64,000 nt of DNA. Source: Shewanella eurypsychrophilus (lineage in GTDB: Bacteria > Pseudomonadota > Gammaproteobacteria > Enterobacterales > Shewanellaceae). Made by a program: the position numbers and the translations under genes. Below the pieces are notes generated by a model that was not told the origin of the DNA, ran no database searches, and worked only from the letters and a program-made list of their open reading frames with translations. Where the stretch lies: the NCBI RefSeq assembly GCF_007004545.3, contig NZ_CP045503.2:5272501-5336500 (forward strand), read 5' to 3'. Shown one piece after another: positions 45,690 to 54,760 of this stretch (position 1 is the stretch's first letter; each line of letters opens with the position of its first letter).

Positions 45690-45926
45690 CTAGTGTCCAA
45701 CCTGTATCGATAGTGGGCAGGTTTGATTGCTAAAAAGCACCTTGAAGTGTGCCTGTGTCATGGTGCGATACTGACAGATGAGTACTGTGCCATCGGCTTC
45801 TGATTTTACGAGCTGTGCAGTGACAGCCGTTTGACTCGAGGCAAATACCAAACTGGTAGAGAAGATAAACGAACAGACTAAAACCACTGCTTTTGGCATA
45901 AATTTTTGCATCATGTTTTTTATCAT
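45690..45926 (-). CDS. Small exported hypothetical protein
   Basis: 78 residues with a signal peptide (AVVLVCSFIFSTSLVFA, cleavage near SSQ). The mature part of about 50 residues has two cysteines (ICQYRTM, QTCPLS) that could bridge. Start may be one of several Met codons at 45926-45900. Convergent with the lipoprotein gene. No family recognised. Confidence 0.6.
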   Translation of the reverse strand: MIKNMMQKFMPKAVVLVCSFIFSTSLVFASSQTAVTAQLVKSEADGTVLICQYRTMTQAHFKVLFSNQTCPLSIQVGH

Positions 45927-46047
45927 TCAGACATCCTTTGTGCGGGAAATACAGCAGAACACTGCATACGGTATAACTCTACCAGCACTAGCTGAACCTC
46001 CACTTAACAACAAGTTAGCTTTTAAGATTCCCCAGCTAATGAATCAC

Positions 46048-47487
46048 TTAAGCGTTAACTGGCTCATCAAGATAATCACTAATCACGTGAGCGAGTCGAA
46101 TGATCCCCTGCTCCATTTTTTCATTCCAAGGCAGAGCAAAAGTGATCCGAAAATAGTTGTCATACTGCTGTGAAAAAGAAAACATAGCACCTGGCGCAAT
46201 CGATAGTTTTTTCTGAATAACTCGATTCCACAGCGCCTCACTGGAATAGCTATCTGGTAATCGACACCAGATACAGGGGCCACCCGTTGGCAGGCTCATG
46301 TAAATTGAATCATCCAGCACTGAGTTCATCAAGCTTTTCATTTTAAGATAATTAATATTCATCTGAGCTCTGAGTTTCCCTGTCAGCGTATGATACTCAC
46401 CAGATGACATTAGGTTTGCCACCATATACTGCAATGCAATACTTGGCTCTTCGGCAATGATCTGTTTTGCATGCTGGCAGGCATTGAACGTATCGTTACA
46501 CAACAGATAACCTAAGCTGATAGCAGGTGAAATAGTGTCGTAGAAATCACCTATGCTTATCACCTTACAATGGCTAGATTCACTCACTAGACTTGCGATA
46601 GTCACAGGTCGAGTTGCGCCAAAATATAGCTCACCGCGATCATATTCAATCAAGGTCACATCATGTTCATTTGCCCAGTTAATCAGGGATTGTTTATCCT
46701 CCAAGGACAAGACTCGGCCAGTGGGATCGGCAAAGTTGGGGTTAACCAGATAAGTATCAAAAGCCTGCTCTGTATGGGCCTTTGAAAGTAGTGCCAGCTC
46801 GTCTTCATAGTTCACTTGCATAGGCACTTCAATCACATCGGCATTAAACTGCTTCAATATCGCCTGAAAGAAAAATGATACTGGCGACTCCACCGCCACC
46901 GTTCTCCCTATGGCTTTAGCTGCTGTTAATGCCAACAGCAAGCCCTCTTGCCTACCGTTAGTCACTAACACCCGATCTTTAACAAACACTTGACCTGAGC
47001 GTAGTAGGTGGCGGCAAATTTCGTGCCTTAGCTCAGGGATCCCCTCGATAGGATCTTGCATCAAGAGTTTATAGGGACGATGCTTTATAACTTGCTTGTG
47101 CAAACGGTTAAGCAATAACTCTTGATCGATAACAGTACAGGGAGCCGTGCAAGAAAGAGGCAGAATCTCTGGATCGTTAAATGAATATTGCACCGCATTG
47201 GCTAAATCTAACTGTGCATGAACTCGATTGATGCTAGAGCCATAATCAGGTGCTGTTACTGCAGTTTTTTTTGCAATGAAGTAGCCTCGTTTTGGCTTAG
47301 AATCGATCCAACCTTGTCTTTCAAGCTCATGGTATGCCTGGATCACTGTCGACACTCCGACACCTTTATCTTTAGCATACCGCCTTACAGACTCGAGCTT
47401 ATTACTCCCGGCAATATCTGAGTAAATGCCCGATTCAATCGCACGAATGATCTCATCGATGATTTGCTGATATTTAAACTCAGTCAT
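46048..47487 (-). CDS. MocR/GntR-family regulator with degenerate aminotransferase domain
   Basis: 479 residues: N-terminal GntR winged helix (about 1-75; VSTVIQAYHELERQGWID) and a fold-type I aminotransferase domain (about 95-475). The PLP lysine site, normally FSKTLSP, reads FYDTISP, and the phosphate-binding arginine of RLGY is serine (SLGY); the usual DDYD reads YDRG. PLP binding is therefore unlikely in the standard way. Divergent from the GNAT gene with an inverted repeat between them, which is probably its operator. Confidence 0.88.
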   Translation of the reverse strand: MTEFKYQQIIDEIIRAIESGIYSDIAGSNKLESVRRYAKDKGVGVSTVIQAYHELERQGWIDSKPKRGYFIAKKTAVTAPDYGSSINRVHAQLDLANAVQYSFNDPEILPLSCTAPCTVIDQELLLNRLHKQVIKHRPYKLLMQDPIEGIPELRHEICRHLLRSGQVFVKDRVLVTNGRQEGLLLALTAAKAIGRTVAVESPVSFFFQAILKQFNADVIEVPMQVNYEDELALLSKAHTEQAFDTYLVNPNFADPTGRVLSLEDKQSLINWANEHDVTLIEYDRGELYFGATRPVTIASLVSESSHCKVISIGDFYDTISPAISLGYLLCNDTFNACQHAKQIIAEEPSIALQYMVANLMSSGEYHTLTGKLRAQMNINYLKMKSLMNSVLDDSIYMSLPTGGPCIWCRLPDSYSSEALWNRVIQKKLSIAPGAMFSFSQQYDNYFRITFALPWNEKMEQGIIRLAHVISDYLDEPVNA

Positions 47488-47504
47488 AATTAGGGCTTAG
47501 CCAT

Positions 47505-47579
47505 CTGTATTGGGTTTTATTGGCTTCAACTGTATCTGTTTTGGTTTTAAAGCTCCAGATAAAGTAAAACCCAATACAG
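47505..47579. promoter_or_regulatory. Inverted repeat operator between mocR-like gene and GNAT
   Basis: CTGTATTGGGTTTTA (47505-47519) and its perfect complement TAAAACCCAATACAG (47565-47579) lie 45 bp apart. A related CTGTATCTGTTTTGGTTTTA starts at about 47530. Paired sites with a third half-site are common for MocR regulators; assignment is by position. Confidence 0.65.
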
Positions 47580-47621
47580 TTACCTTTCAAGTAACAAAAA
47601 TGAAAATTACAGGTACCCCGA

Positions 47622-48146
47622 ATGAGCAAAATTATAACTGAAACCCAGCGCCTTATTATTCGAGAGTTTAATCTCGATGATGCTAAGGCCGTTTACCATT
47701 TTAATGCCCCGAAAGAGGTTAATCGCTTTACTGGTGATGCAGACATGTGTGAAAGCATCGAAGATGCAGAGAAGATTATTGGTGATATCTGGTTAGTGGA
47801 ATATAAAAAGTTCGGCTATGGCCGCTGGGCCGTGGTACTCAAGGAAACTAATGAAGTGATTGGATTCTGCGGTTTTAAGAACGAAAGCCGTATCAAGGCC
47901 GTTGATATCGGTTATCGCTTTCATCCTGACTATTGGGGCAAAGGCTATGCGACAGAATCAAACATAGCCTGTATCGAATATGCCAAACAACATATGGATC
48001 TCGATAGGGTACTTGGAGACGCTGTAGCCGAAAACCTAGGTTCTATCAAGGTGCTAATCAAGCTGGGCATGAGCTACATCGAGCAATATCAAGAAGACGA
48101 ATTTACCGTCAATCGATATGAGATTTTTTTAAAATCTAAATCTTAG
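47622..48146 (+). CDS. GNAT acetyltransferase, RimJ/RimL type
   Basis: 174-residue N-acetyltransferase. The start TETQRLIIREFNLDDA and motif A region DIGYRFHPDYWGKGYATESN (acetyl-CoA pyrophosphate loop) followed by VAENLGSIKVLIKLGM are typical of the RimJ/RimL/SpeG-like group. Substrate unknown. It is read divergently from the MocR gene and is probably under its control. Its stop (48146) directly abuts the cheV stop (48147) on the other strand. Confidence 0.88.
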   Translation: MSKIITETQRLIIREFNLDDAKAVYHFNAPKEVNRFTGDADMCESIEDAEKIIGDIWLVEYKKFGYGRWAVVLKETNEVIGFCGFKNESRIKAVDIGYRFHPDYWGKGYATESNIACIEYAKQHMDLDRVLGDAVAENLGSIKVLIKLGMSYIEQYQEDEFTVNRYEIFLKSKS

Positions 48147-49160
48147 CTATTTACCCTCTAAAACAAGCCCATCAATCATAGAGACCATGCGGCCAATCTC
48201 AGGTTTGGTGATGGTATCATCGGCCCCAAGTTGCAGTGCCTTGACACGATTACCTTCACTCATAAGTGATGAAAACATCACGATAGGCGTCTTTGCATAA
48301 TGAGGACCATCACGTAAACGCTTGAGTAAGTGCAGGCCATCCATTCGGGGCATCTCCACATCAGAGACTATGGCATCAACAAAATTATCAACTGAGCCAC
48401 CTTCCTCTTCAGCAAGTCGGACAAAGTCCTCTAAGATATCCAGCGCATCTTGGCCATCTTTCGCATCCAGAATATTATAGCCGGCCGACTGTAATGTCTT
48501 TTCTATCATCTTGCGAATAAAAGCTGAATCATCAACAACCATCACGGTTTTAGCCTGACGCAGAGCCAACATGCTGTCGTTGATAAGTACATTTTTATCC
48601 TGAGTCACATCGTATTTATCCATGCTCAACTCAGGATTAATATCAGAGATGATCTTTTCAAAGTCTAATATCATGATCAGATGATCTTCGCGCCTTACCA
48701 CCGCCACCACACAATCTTGCTCACCAGATTCTAAAAACTGGCTAGGCGATTCAACATGCTCCCATGAGACCCGGTGAATACTCAGCACGGTGTCGACTAA
48801 AAAACCATTTATCATCTTATTGAAATCAGTAACGATAACGATCTTATTGGTTAGATCATCACAAGTCGGAATGCCTAACCAACTTGCCAAGTCAACCAAG
48901 GGAATTAAGTTGTCGCGCAATGAAAACACGCCCACCATATGCGTTTTGGCATTGGGGTAGTCTTCGGTTTCTGGCACGCGGATCACTTCTCTGACCTTGG
49001 CAACATTGATGCCATAATGACAGATCTTATGGCCGCCACCAGGTAGCGTTTTATGCAGGTGGAACTCGATAATTTCAAGCTCATTGGTGCCACTTTCCGT
49101 GAGAATTTCTGGTTTTTTGATGTCATTCATACTCGAAACTGCCATATCGTTAAATAGCAC
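48147..49160 (-). CDS. cheV: Chemotaxis coupling protein CheV
   Basis: Adaptor joining receptors to CheA, 337 residues: CheW-like domain (about 25-175; GVFSLRDNLIPLVDLASWLG) and receiver domain (about 205-337; VVDDSAFIRKMIEKTL) with the phospho-acceptor aspartate in IVSDVEMPRMDG. The start is unclear: 49160 (MLFND), 49145 (MAVSS) or a third ATG (MNDIKK). Monocistronic. Confidence 0.9.
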   Translation of the reverse strand: MLFNDMAVSSMNDIKKPEILTESGTNELEIIEFHLHKTLPGGGHKICHYGINVAKVREVIRVPETEDYPNAKTHMVGVFSLRDNLIPLVDLASWLGIPTCDDLTNKIVIVTDFNKMINGFLVDTVLSIHRVSWEHVESPSQFLESGEQDCVVAVVRREDHLIMILDFEKIISDINPELSMDKYDVTQDKNVLINDSMLALRQAKTVMVVDDSAFIRKMIEKTLQSAGYNILDAKDGQDALDILEDFVRLAEEEGGSVDNFVDAIVSDVEMPRMDGLHLLKRLRDGPHYAKTPIVMFSSLMSEGNRVKALQLGADDTITKPEIGRMVSMIDGLVLEGK

Positions 49161-49322
49161 TAAAGAAAAATAGCGCGAAACAAAAACAATGCTAACTATG
49201 AGTATAGGAAGGGAATAGCGCTTAGTGTATTAATCAAGCAGGAAGGAAGATTAAAAGGGGAAAATAGAACTACAGTGACAACTGAAGCTCTAGATTAAAT
49301 ACCCCTAAAAAGTATTCGGAAA

Positions 49323-51302
49323 TTATAGCTGCTGACCAAGGTGTTTATCCAAGAAGCTTAATATCGCCTTGTTCGCTTCGAGTATATTCTGCTCCTTATA
49401 GAAACCATGGCCCTCCTTGTCTTTTACTAACCACTCATAAGGATGCCCGGCCTTATCTAACGCTTTTTTTAGCGCCTCTGCATGTTCAATCGGAGCTCGT
49501 TCATCATCCTCTCCATGTATGATTAACACCGGTGCTTTAAGCTTACTGACATGATTAACGGGTGACTGGGCGCGCTGTTCCGCTTTGTCTGAGCCTAGAG
49601 TTTTATCCAGATAAGCATCCCCCCACCTCGTCGTTTTGATATCTCCTTCGTTGTAGAGCATCTCGAGATCGTAAACCCCTGCATAACCAATAGAACACTT
49701 GAAGGTATCAGGCTCCCTAATCGCACTCTGCAAAGCACTATAACCACCAAAACTCACACCAAAGATACATAGCTTATCTTTATCAGCGACCCCTTGCTGC
49801 ACCGCATATTGAGTCGCTAACAGGATATCGTCTTGGATCTTAGTGCCCCAATTGCCATAGCCCGCTTCCAAAAAGTTTTCGCCATAACCTGCGGACCCAC
49901 GAAAGTTAACTTGTACTACTGCATATCCCGCATTAGCTAACATCTGAACCTGAGGATCGAAACCCCAATAATCTCTGGCATGAGGACCACCATGTGGCAT
50001 CACTACTGTTGGTAGGTTTTTACTCTTTCCTTTAGGCAGGGTCATCTGGCCATTGAGTATCAAACCGTCGGGTGTTTTTATTCTAAAGGGCTCAGTCAGT
50101 GCCATATCACTAGGCTTGATCCAGTTACGCGCGCTCAGAAGATGTCTTGCCTTCATCGTCTCGGTATCAAACAGATAGAAGGTACCGGGATTCCGATCGC
50201 TGCTCACATGTACTATGGCCTGCTTGCCATCACGAGTCTTGCTACTAACAACCACGCTATCACCGTTAAAAGCTCCCACTAACGCTTTATGCAGCTTAGC
50301 TTCAGGCGAACTGGGTTTGAGATAGAGATAATTTGGGTAATCTTCATCTAAACGTAGGCCGTACACTTCATTCAATGAGGAGCTCATGGCATAGGTAGGG
50401 TCGACCATTGCACTGCGATATAACTGAGTCTCTTCCTGGGTCTCTAAATTATAGTGATATAACCCTTTAGGACCTCCATCATCACTTTTGAGTGCATATA
50501 CACTCTTGTTATCTTCACCAAAGGATATCGGCTCAAACTCGCCTTCAAATAACTCTCCAAATGCCTGCCAATCCTCTCCTTTACCTTTAGAGTAAAACAG
50601 CTTGGTATTAGCATTTTTATCCACTCCAGCAACGAAGCGAGGCACACCATCGTGATCAATCAAAAACTGGCTATAGGCGATGGGGGCACGTTTTAGTTTT
50701 CTAGCTTTCCCTGAATAAACATTGAGTTTAACCACCTCTGGTAACACGTCAGTTCGGCGGCTCAACGCTTGTTGGCGGATCAACACATGCTTATAATCAC
50801 CTTCTAATATATCGAGTAAAAACCCACCATAACTTGATGGTTTTTTTGCACGGTATCCAAATATCATCTGCTTCTTTCTACCGTCAAAATTAACCGCAAA
50901 TAGCTCACCATAACTAACAGGCTTAGCTAACGAGCCACGAACTCGCTCTACCTGAATAATCACCCGTTCATCGTTGACCCAATAGTAATCCGCCACCTGA
51001 TCTTTAGCTTCACCACCTAGCCTAAAAGTGACCTCGAAGGTTTTACTATCTAGAAATGCTAATGTTTTGCGCCCATCGGTATTAATCAGCACAGCAAGGT
51101 GCTTACCGTCGGGTGAGATCTTTACATTGTGATATTCGCTGTGCCGAGAAAAGTCTTCGACTGTTTGCGCCGACAAATTAAATGATAAAAAACATAATAA
51201 TGCAGATAAATATATACAAGATTTTCGATAAGCAGAGAAGCTGTAAGCACTCACCTCAGCCTTACTCATCTTTAAACTCACTTTTCTAAATAGAATAACC
51301 AT
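49323..51302 (-). CDS. S9 family prolyl oligopeptidase-type peptidase
   Basis: 659 residues. Signal peptide near residues 30-48 (SCIYLSALLCFLSFNLSAQ) exports it. N-terminal beta-propeller (about 50-390) and C-terminal alpha/beta hydrolase with catalytic Ser in GVSFGGYSALQ, Asp in HGEDDERAP and His in KEGHGFY. ATG 51302 has AAGGGA 8 bp upstream; ATG 51269 (MSKAEVS) is the alternative. Probable periplasmic dipeptidyl- or acylaminoacyl-peptidase. Confidence 0.88.
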   Translation of the reverse strand: MVILFRKVSLKMSKAEVSAYSFSAYRKSCIYLSALLCFLSFNLSAQTVEDFSRHSEYHNVKISPDGKHLAVLINTDGRKTLAFLDSKTFEVTFRLGGEAKDQVADYYWVNDERVIIQVERVRGSLAKPVSYGELFAVNFDGRKKQMIFGYRAKKPSSYGGFLLDILEGDYKHVLIRQQALSRRTDVLPEVVKLNVYSGKARKLKRAPIAYSQFLIDHDGVPRFVAGVDKNANTKLFYSKGKGEDWQAFGELFEGEFEPISFGEDNKSVYALKSDDGGPKGLYHYNLETQEETQLYRSAMVDPTYAMSSSLNEVYGLRLDEDYPNYLYLKPSSPEAKLHKALVGAFNGDSVVVSSKTRDGKQAIVHVSSDRNPGTFYLFDTETMKARHLLSARNWIKPSDMALTEPFRIKTPDGLILNGQMTLPKGKSKNLPTVVMPHGGPHARDYWGFDPQVQMLANAGYAVVQVNFRGSAGYGENFLEAGYGNWGTKIQDDILLATQYAVQQGVADKDKLCIFGVSFGGYSALQSAIREPDTFKCSIGYAGVYDLEMLYNEGDIKTTRWGDAYLDKTLGSDKAEQRAQSPVNHVSKLKAPVLIIHGEDDERAPIEHAEALKKALDKAGHPYEWLVKDKEGHGFYKEQNILEANKAILSFLDKHLGQQL

Positions 51303-51577
51303 ATCAATTCCCTTTGATCAACAACATCCATAAGTACACAGCTAGTTTTACGGTAAATCTCAGTGAAACTTGACCAAAAACCAGTCAACAACAAGTGAAC
51401 TATATTTGACCAACATATAGATAACAAGTTAATTAAACTAAGATTTTTGATACATTCTGATACGTGTTACCAATTGGATAAGTGTATAAAAAATACCGCT
51501 TATTTCCACTAGGCAAGGGCTATAAGATTCAGCAGATTAAGAGGTTGGTTTGAAAATTTAGACAGGAATAAAAAATG

Positions 51578-52108
51578 TTATTTCAGCTCTCGATAAGTCT
51601 CACTGCTCCAATCAAACACATATTCGACGCCTTGCCATTCATAGATGGTGCGGCCATCTCTTTGCACAACGCGGGCATTTTCGGGCAGGCTTTTAAGTCC
51701 AGTAGCATATTGCACACTGCTGGTTACTCGCTGGGGAGCCGCGATTGATTTAGGCGGAGTAGGCGCTCTTTTTACCGCTCGGCGCTCATTGTAATAGTAG
51801 TTGTCATCACGGTTATAACGATAAGGGTAGCGCCAACTGTTACGCCAGTAAGGACGGTATCCACTATTCAAACCATGGTTCCAACCGTTATTCCAAGAGT
51901 GATTACCCCAGTAAGGTGAGCCAGTGCCTATTCCGACACGCCAGCCACTGTTGTAATTAGAATTATGACCCCAACTGCTGCTCCAGGTAGGCTGAACCCA
52001 GACATTACTGCTCCAATTGAAGCGATCTGAGGCTAGCGATCCAAAACTAGAGAACAGCAATAAACCAGACAAGAACAAAGTCATGCTAATTCGATTTAAT
52101 TGATTCAT
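51578..52108 (-). CDS. Secreted Asn/Trp/Gly/Tyr-rich protein
   Basis: 176 residues; signal peptide (MTLFLSGLLLFSSFGSLA then S). The mature N-terminal half is rich in Trp, Asn, Ser, Gly and Tyr (WGHNSNYNSGWRVGIG, NNGWNHGLNSGY), the rest is a compact tail (VVQRDGRTIYEWQGVEYVFD). Basic stretch RRAVKRAPTPPK joins them. No family recognised; the composition suggests a cell-surface or outer-membrane-associated protein. Confidence 0.7.
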   Translation of the reverse strand: MNQLNRISMTLFLSGLLLFSSFGSLASDRFNWSSNVWVQPTWSSSWGHNSNYNSGWRVGIGTGSPYWGNHSWNNGWNHGLNSGYRPYWRNSWRYPYRYNRDDNYYYNERRAVKRAPTPPKSIAAPQRVTSSVQYATGLKSLPENARVVQRDGRTIYEWQGVEYVFDWSSETYRELK

Positions 52109-52251
52109 CTTGCCTCCTCACGTAAGCACCTTTATTGCGCCTCAACCTTAAGCCTAACCCCATATTACTCCTATTTACAGCAAGAAGTAATTTACCGATA
52201 TCTTATCTATTTATTGTCTCTTCAATAATCGCTCTATTCCGTCCTAAGCAG

Positions 52252-52280
52252 TTAAACATACGTACGAAAAATGCTATAGT
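52252..52280 (+). promoter_or_regulatory. Promoter of ubiD
   Basis: -35 TTAAAC (52252-52257), 17-bp spacer, extended -10 TGCTATAGT (TATAGT at 52275-52280), 36 bp before the ubiD start. Confidence 0.6.
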
Positions 52281-52316
52281 GCGCGCCATATCACATTTTT
52301 ATAGCAGCGAGTATCA

Positions 52317-53798
52317 ATGAGTTTTAAGGATCTGCGCAGTTTTATCACACACCTGGAAAGCCAGGGTGAACTCAAGCGTATCAGCCATCCCGTCGACCCT
52401 CACCTTGAGATGACGGAGATCTGTGATCGCGTGCTTCGTGCCAAAGGCCCGGCTCTATTATTCGAGAATCCCGTCGGCAATGATATGCCTGTACTGGCTA
52501 ACCTTTTCGGTACACCAAAACGTGTTGCCATGGCGCTCGGTAAAGAAGATCCGCTTGCATTGCGTGAAGTCGGTGAGCTATTGGCCTTTTTGAAGGAACC
52601 AGAGCCACCTCGCGGCTTTAAAGATGCAATCTCAAAAATCCCCATGTTTAAGCAAGCGTTGAACATGCCGCCTAAAACCGTCCGCAACCCTCCTTGTCAG
52701 CAGGTAGTAAAGACAGGTGAAGAGGTGGATCTGACTCAACTACCCATACAACATTGTTGGCCAGGAGACGCAGCTCCTCTGGTAACTTGGGGTTTGACCA
52801 TCACTAAGGGTCCACGTCAGAAGCGTCAAAACTTGGGGATCTACCGCCAGCAACTGCTAGGCAAAGATAAACTGATCATGCGTTGGTTAGATCATCGTGG
52901 CGGTGCATTAGACTTTAAAGATTTTAAAGAAAAACACCCAGGCGAACGCTACCCTGTAGTTGTAGCTTTAGGCGCTGATCCTGTCACCATCTTAGGTGCG
53001 GTCACACCAGTACCTGACTCCATGAGTGAGTATGCCTTTGCAGGATTGCTTCGCGGCGAACGCACCGAAGTCTGTAAAGCGATTAGCTGTGACTTAGAAG
53101 TCCCTGCCACCAGCGAAATTATTCTCGAAGGTTATATCGATCCCGAGGAGATGGCTGAAGAAGGCCCTTATGGTGATCATACTGGTTATTACAATGAGAC
53201 AGATAAATTCCCAGTCTTCACTGTGACCCATATCACTCACAGAAAAGATGCCATCTACCACAGTACCTATACCGGTCGTCCACCTGATGAGCCAGCCATG
53301 TTAGGTGTGGCACTCAACGAAATATTTGTGCCTATCTTGCGCAAGCAATACCCGGAGATCATCGATTTCTATTTGCCACCAGAAGGTTGCTCCTATCGCA
53401 TGGCAGTGATATCTATCCGTAAAGAGTACCCAGGTCATGCTAAACGCGTGATGATGGGCGCCTGGTCTTTCCTACGTCAGTTTATGTATACCAAGTTTAT
53501 TGTCGTCGTCGATGATGACGTTAACTGTCGTGACTGGAACGATGTGATTTGGGCCATTACCACGCGTATGGATCCTAAACGCGACACTGTCATGATAGAA
53601 AACACCCCTATTGATTACCTCGACTTTGCTTCTCCGGTTGCGAGTCTTGGCTCAAAAATGGGCATGGATGCGACCAACAAGTGGCCAGGTGAAACCGATC
53701 GCGAATGGGGTACCCCAATTGTGATGGATAAGGCAGTCAAAGACAAAGTTGACTCTATGTGGTCTGACTTAGGGCTGGATAAAAATCCAGCGACATAG
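52317..53798 (+). CDS. ubiD: 3-octaprenyl-4-hydroxybenzoate carboxy-lyase UbiD
   Basis: Prenylated-FMN decarboxylase of ubiquinone synthesis, 493 residues. The N-terminal MSFKDLRSFITHLESQGEL is the family start. PIQHCWPGDAAPLVTWG, the EGPYGDHTGYYN motif containing the conserved glutamate, and RDWNDVIWAITTRMDP are intact. Followed by fre, 90 bp downstream, a ubiD-fre pairing seen in gammaproteobacteria. Confidence 0.97.
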   Translation: MSFKDLRSFITHLESQGELKRISHPVDPHLEMTEICDRVLRAKGPALLFENPVGNDMPVLANLFGTPKRVAMALGKEDPLALREVGELLAFLKEPEPPRGFKDAISKIPMFKQALNMPPKTVRNPPCQQVVKTGEEVDLTQLPIQHCWPGDAAPLVTWGLTITKGPRQKRQNLGIYRQQLLGKDKLIMRWLDHRGGALDFKDFKEKHPGERYPVVVALGADPVTILGAVTPVPDSMSEYAFAGLLRGERTEVCKAISCDLEVPATSEIILEGYIDPEEMAEEGPYGDHTGYYNETDKFPVFTVTHITHRKDAIYHSTYTGRPPDEPAMLGVALNEIFVPILRKQYPEIIDFYLPPEGCSYRMAVISIRKEYPGHAKRVMMGAWSFLRQFMYTKFIVVVDDDVNCRDWNDVIWAITTRMDPKRDTVMIENTPIDYLDFASPVASLGSKMGMDATNKWPGETDREWGTPIVMDKAVKDKVDSMWSDLGLDKNPAT

Positions 53799-53799
53799 T

Positions 53800-53821
53800 G
53801 ACTAGGGCTAAGGCCCTAGTC
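53800..53821 (+). terminator. Hairpin after ubiD
   Basis: Stem GACTAGGGC/GCCCTAGTC with a TAAG loop, 2 bp after the ubiD stop; no T-run, so a stop or an mRNA-stabilising hairpin before fre. It also carries two CTAG sites. Confidence 0.6.
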
Positions 53822-53888
53822 TATGCTTAATACAACTAAGAATTAATTCGCTTTAAAGCTCCCATAGAGGAGTGACATAGGAAGTTAA

Positions 53889-54599
53889 ATGAACACCATA
53901 AGCTGTAAAATCGAAACTGTTACTCCATTCAACGATGCGGTTTATCGAATTATTCTAAAACCTGAAACAGCGTTCGATTTCAACGCAGGTCAATACCTTT
54001 GCGTCGTGATGGACGAGCAAGACAAGCGTCCGTTTTCAATCGCTTCTGCGCCTGGTTCAGAGCACATTGAGCTACATATTGGTGCCGCTGTCAGCGAAAG
54101 CTATCCTATGCAAGTGGTTGAGCGTATGAAAGATTGCCTCGCTAACGATGGTCAGATAGAAATTGAAGTGCCAGGCGGTGAGGCTCACCTACGCCACGAG
54201 AGTCTGCGTCCAAGATTATTGATCGCTGGCGGGACAGGGTTCTCTTATATTAAGAGTATTGTCGAGCAACAAATCGCACTCGGACAGAAGATCGAAACCA
54301 CCCTTTATTGGGGCTGTCGCAATATCGATGCTATGTATTATCAAAGCATCGCACGTGAATGGCACGATGCTCATCCATGGTTACATTTCGTTCCTGTGCT
54401 TGAGGAAGCTGGCGGTGACTGGAAAGGTAAGAAGGCTAACCTATTAGCTCAGATTAAAGCGGACTTCGTTAGCCTCAGCGGCTATGACATCTATATCGCG
54501 GGACGTTTTGATATGGTTGGTGCAGCCAGAGAAGTCTTCCGCAGCGTAGGGGTTGAGGAAGATCACCTTTACGGCGATGCATTTGCGTTTATTAAGTAG
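53889..54599 (+). CDS. fre: NAD(P)H-flavin reductase
   Basis: 236-residue flavin reductase of the ferredoxin-NADP reductase fold. The flavin-binding RPFSIASAP motif and NAD-binding GGTGFSYIKSI are present, as is YWGCRNIDAMY and the C-terminal YGDAFAFIK. An AGGA ribosome site precedes ATG 53889. It supplies reduced flavin in the cytosol. Confidence 0.95.
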   Translation: MNTISCKIETVTPFNDAVYRIILKPETAFDFNAGQYLCVVMDEQDKRPFSIASAPGSEHIELHIGAAVSESYPMQVVERMKDCLANDGQIEIEVPGGEAHLRHESLRPRLLIAGGTGFSYIKSIVEQQIALGQKIETTLYWGCRNIDAMYYQSIAREWHDAHPWLHFVPVLEEAGGDWKGKKANLLAQIKADFVSLSGYDIYIAGRFDMVGAAREVFRSVGVEEDHLYGDAFAFIK

Positions 54600-54604
54600 A
54601 AACA

Positions 54605-54760
54605 GTTACTAGGGCGTTCGCAAGCTCACTACGAGTGACGAGAACGCTCTGCTACGAGGACAAAGCAAAAGCTTATTCCTCGTAGGGCGTAGCCCGAACT
54701 CGCAGACGCTTTTGGCCGCTCTCGATACTCGCAGCGAAGCGTCCTGCTTTTATCTCAAAC
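54605..54760. repeat. Intergenic palindromes after fre
   Basis: CTACGAGGA/TCCTCGTAG (54652-54685) forms a 9-bp stem; GCGTTC/GAACGC just upstream forms another. These lie between the convergent fre and regulator genes and probably act as a two-way stop or are part of a dispersed element. Confidence 0.5.
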
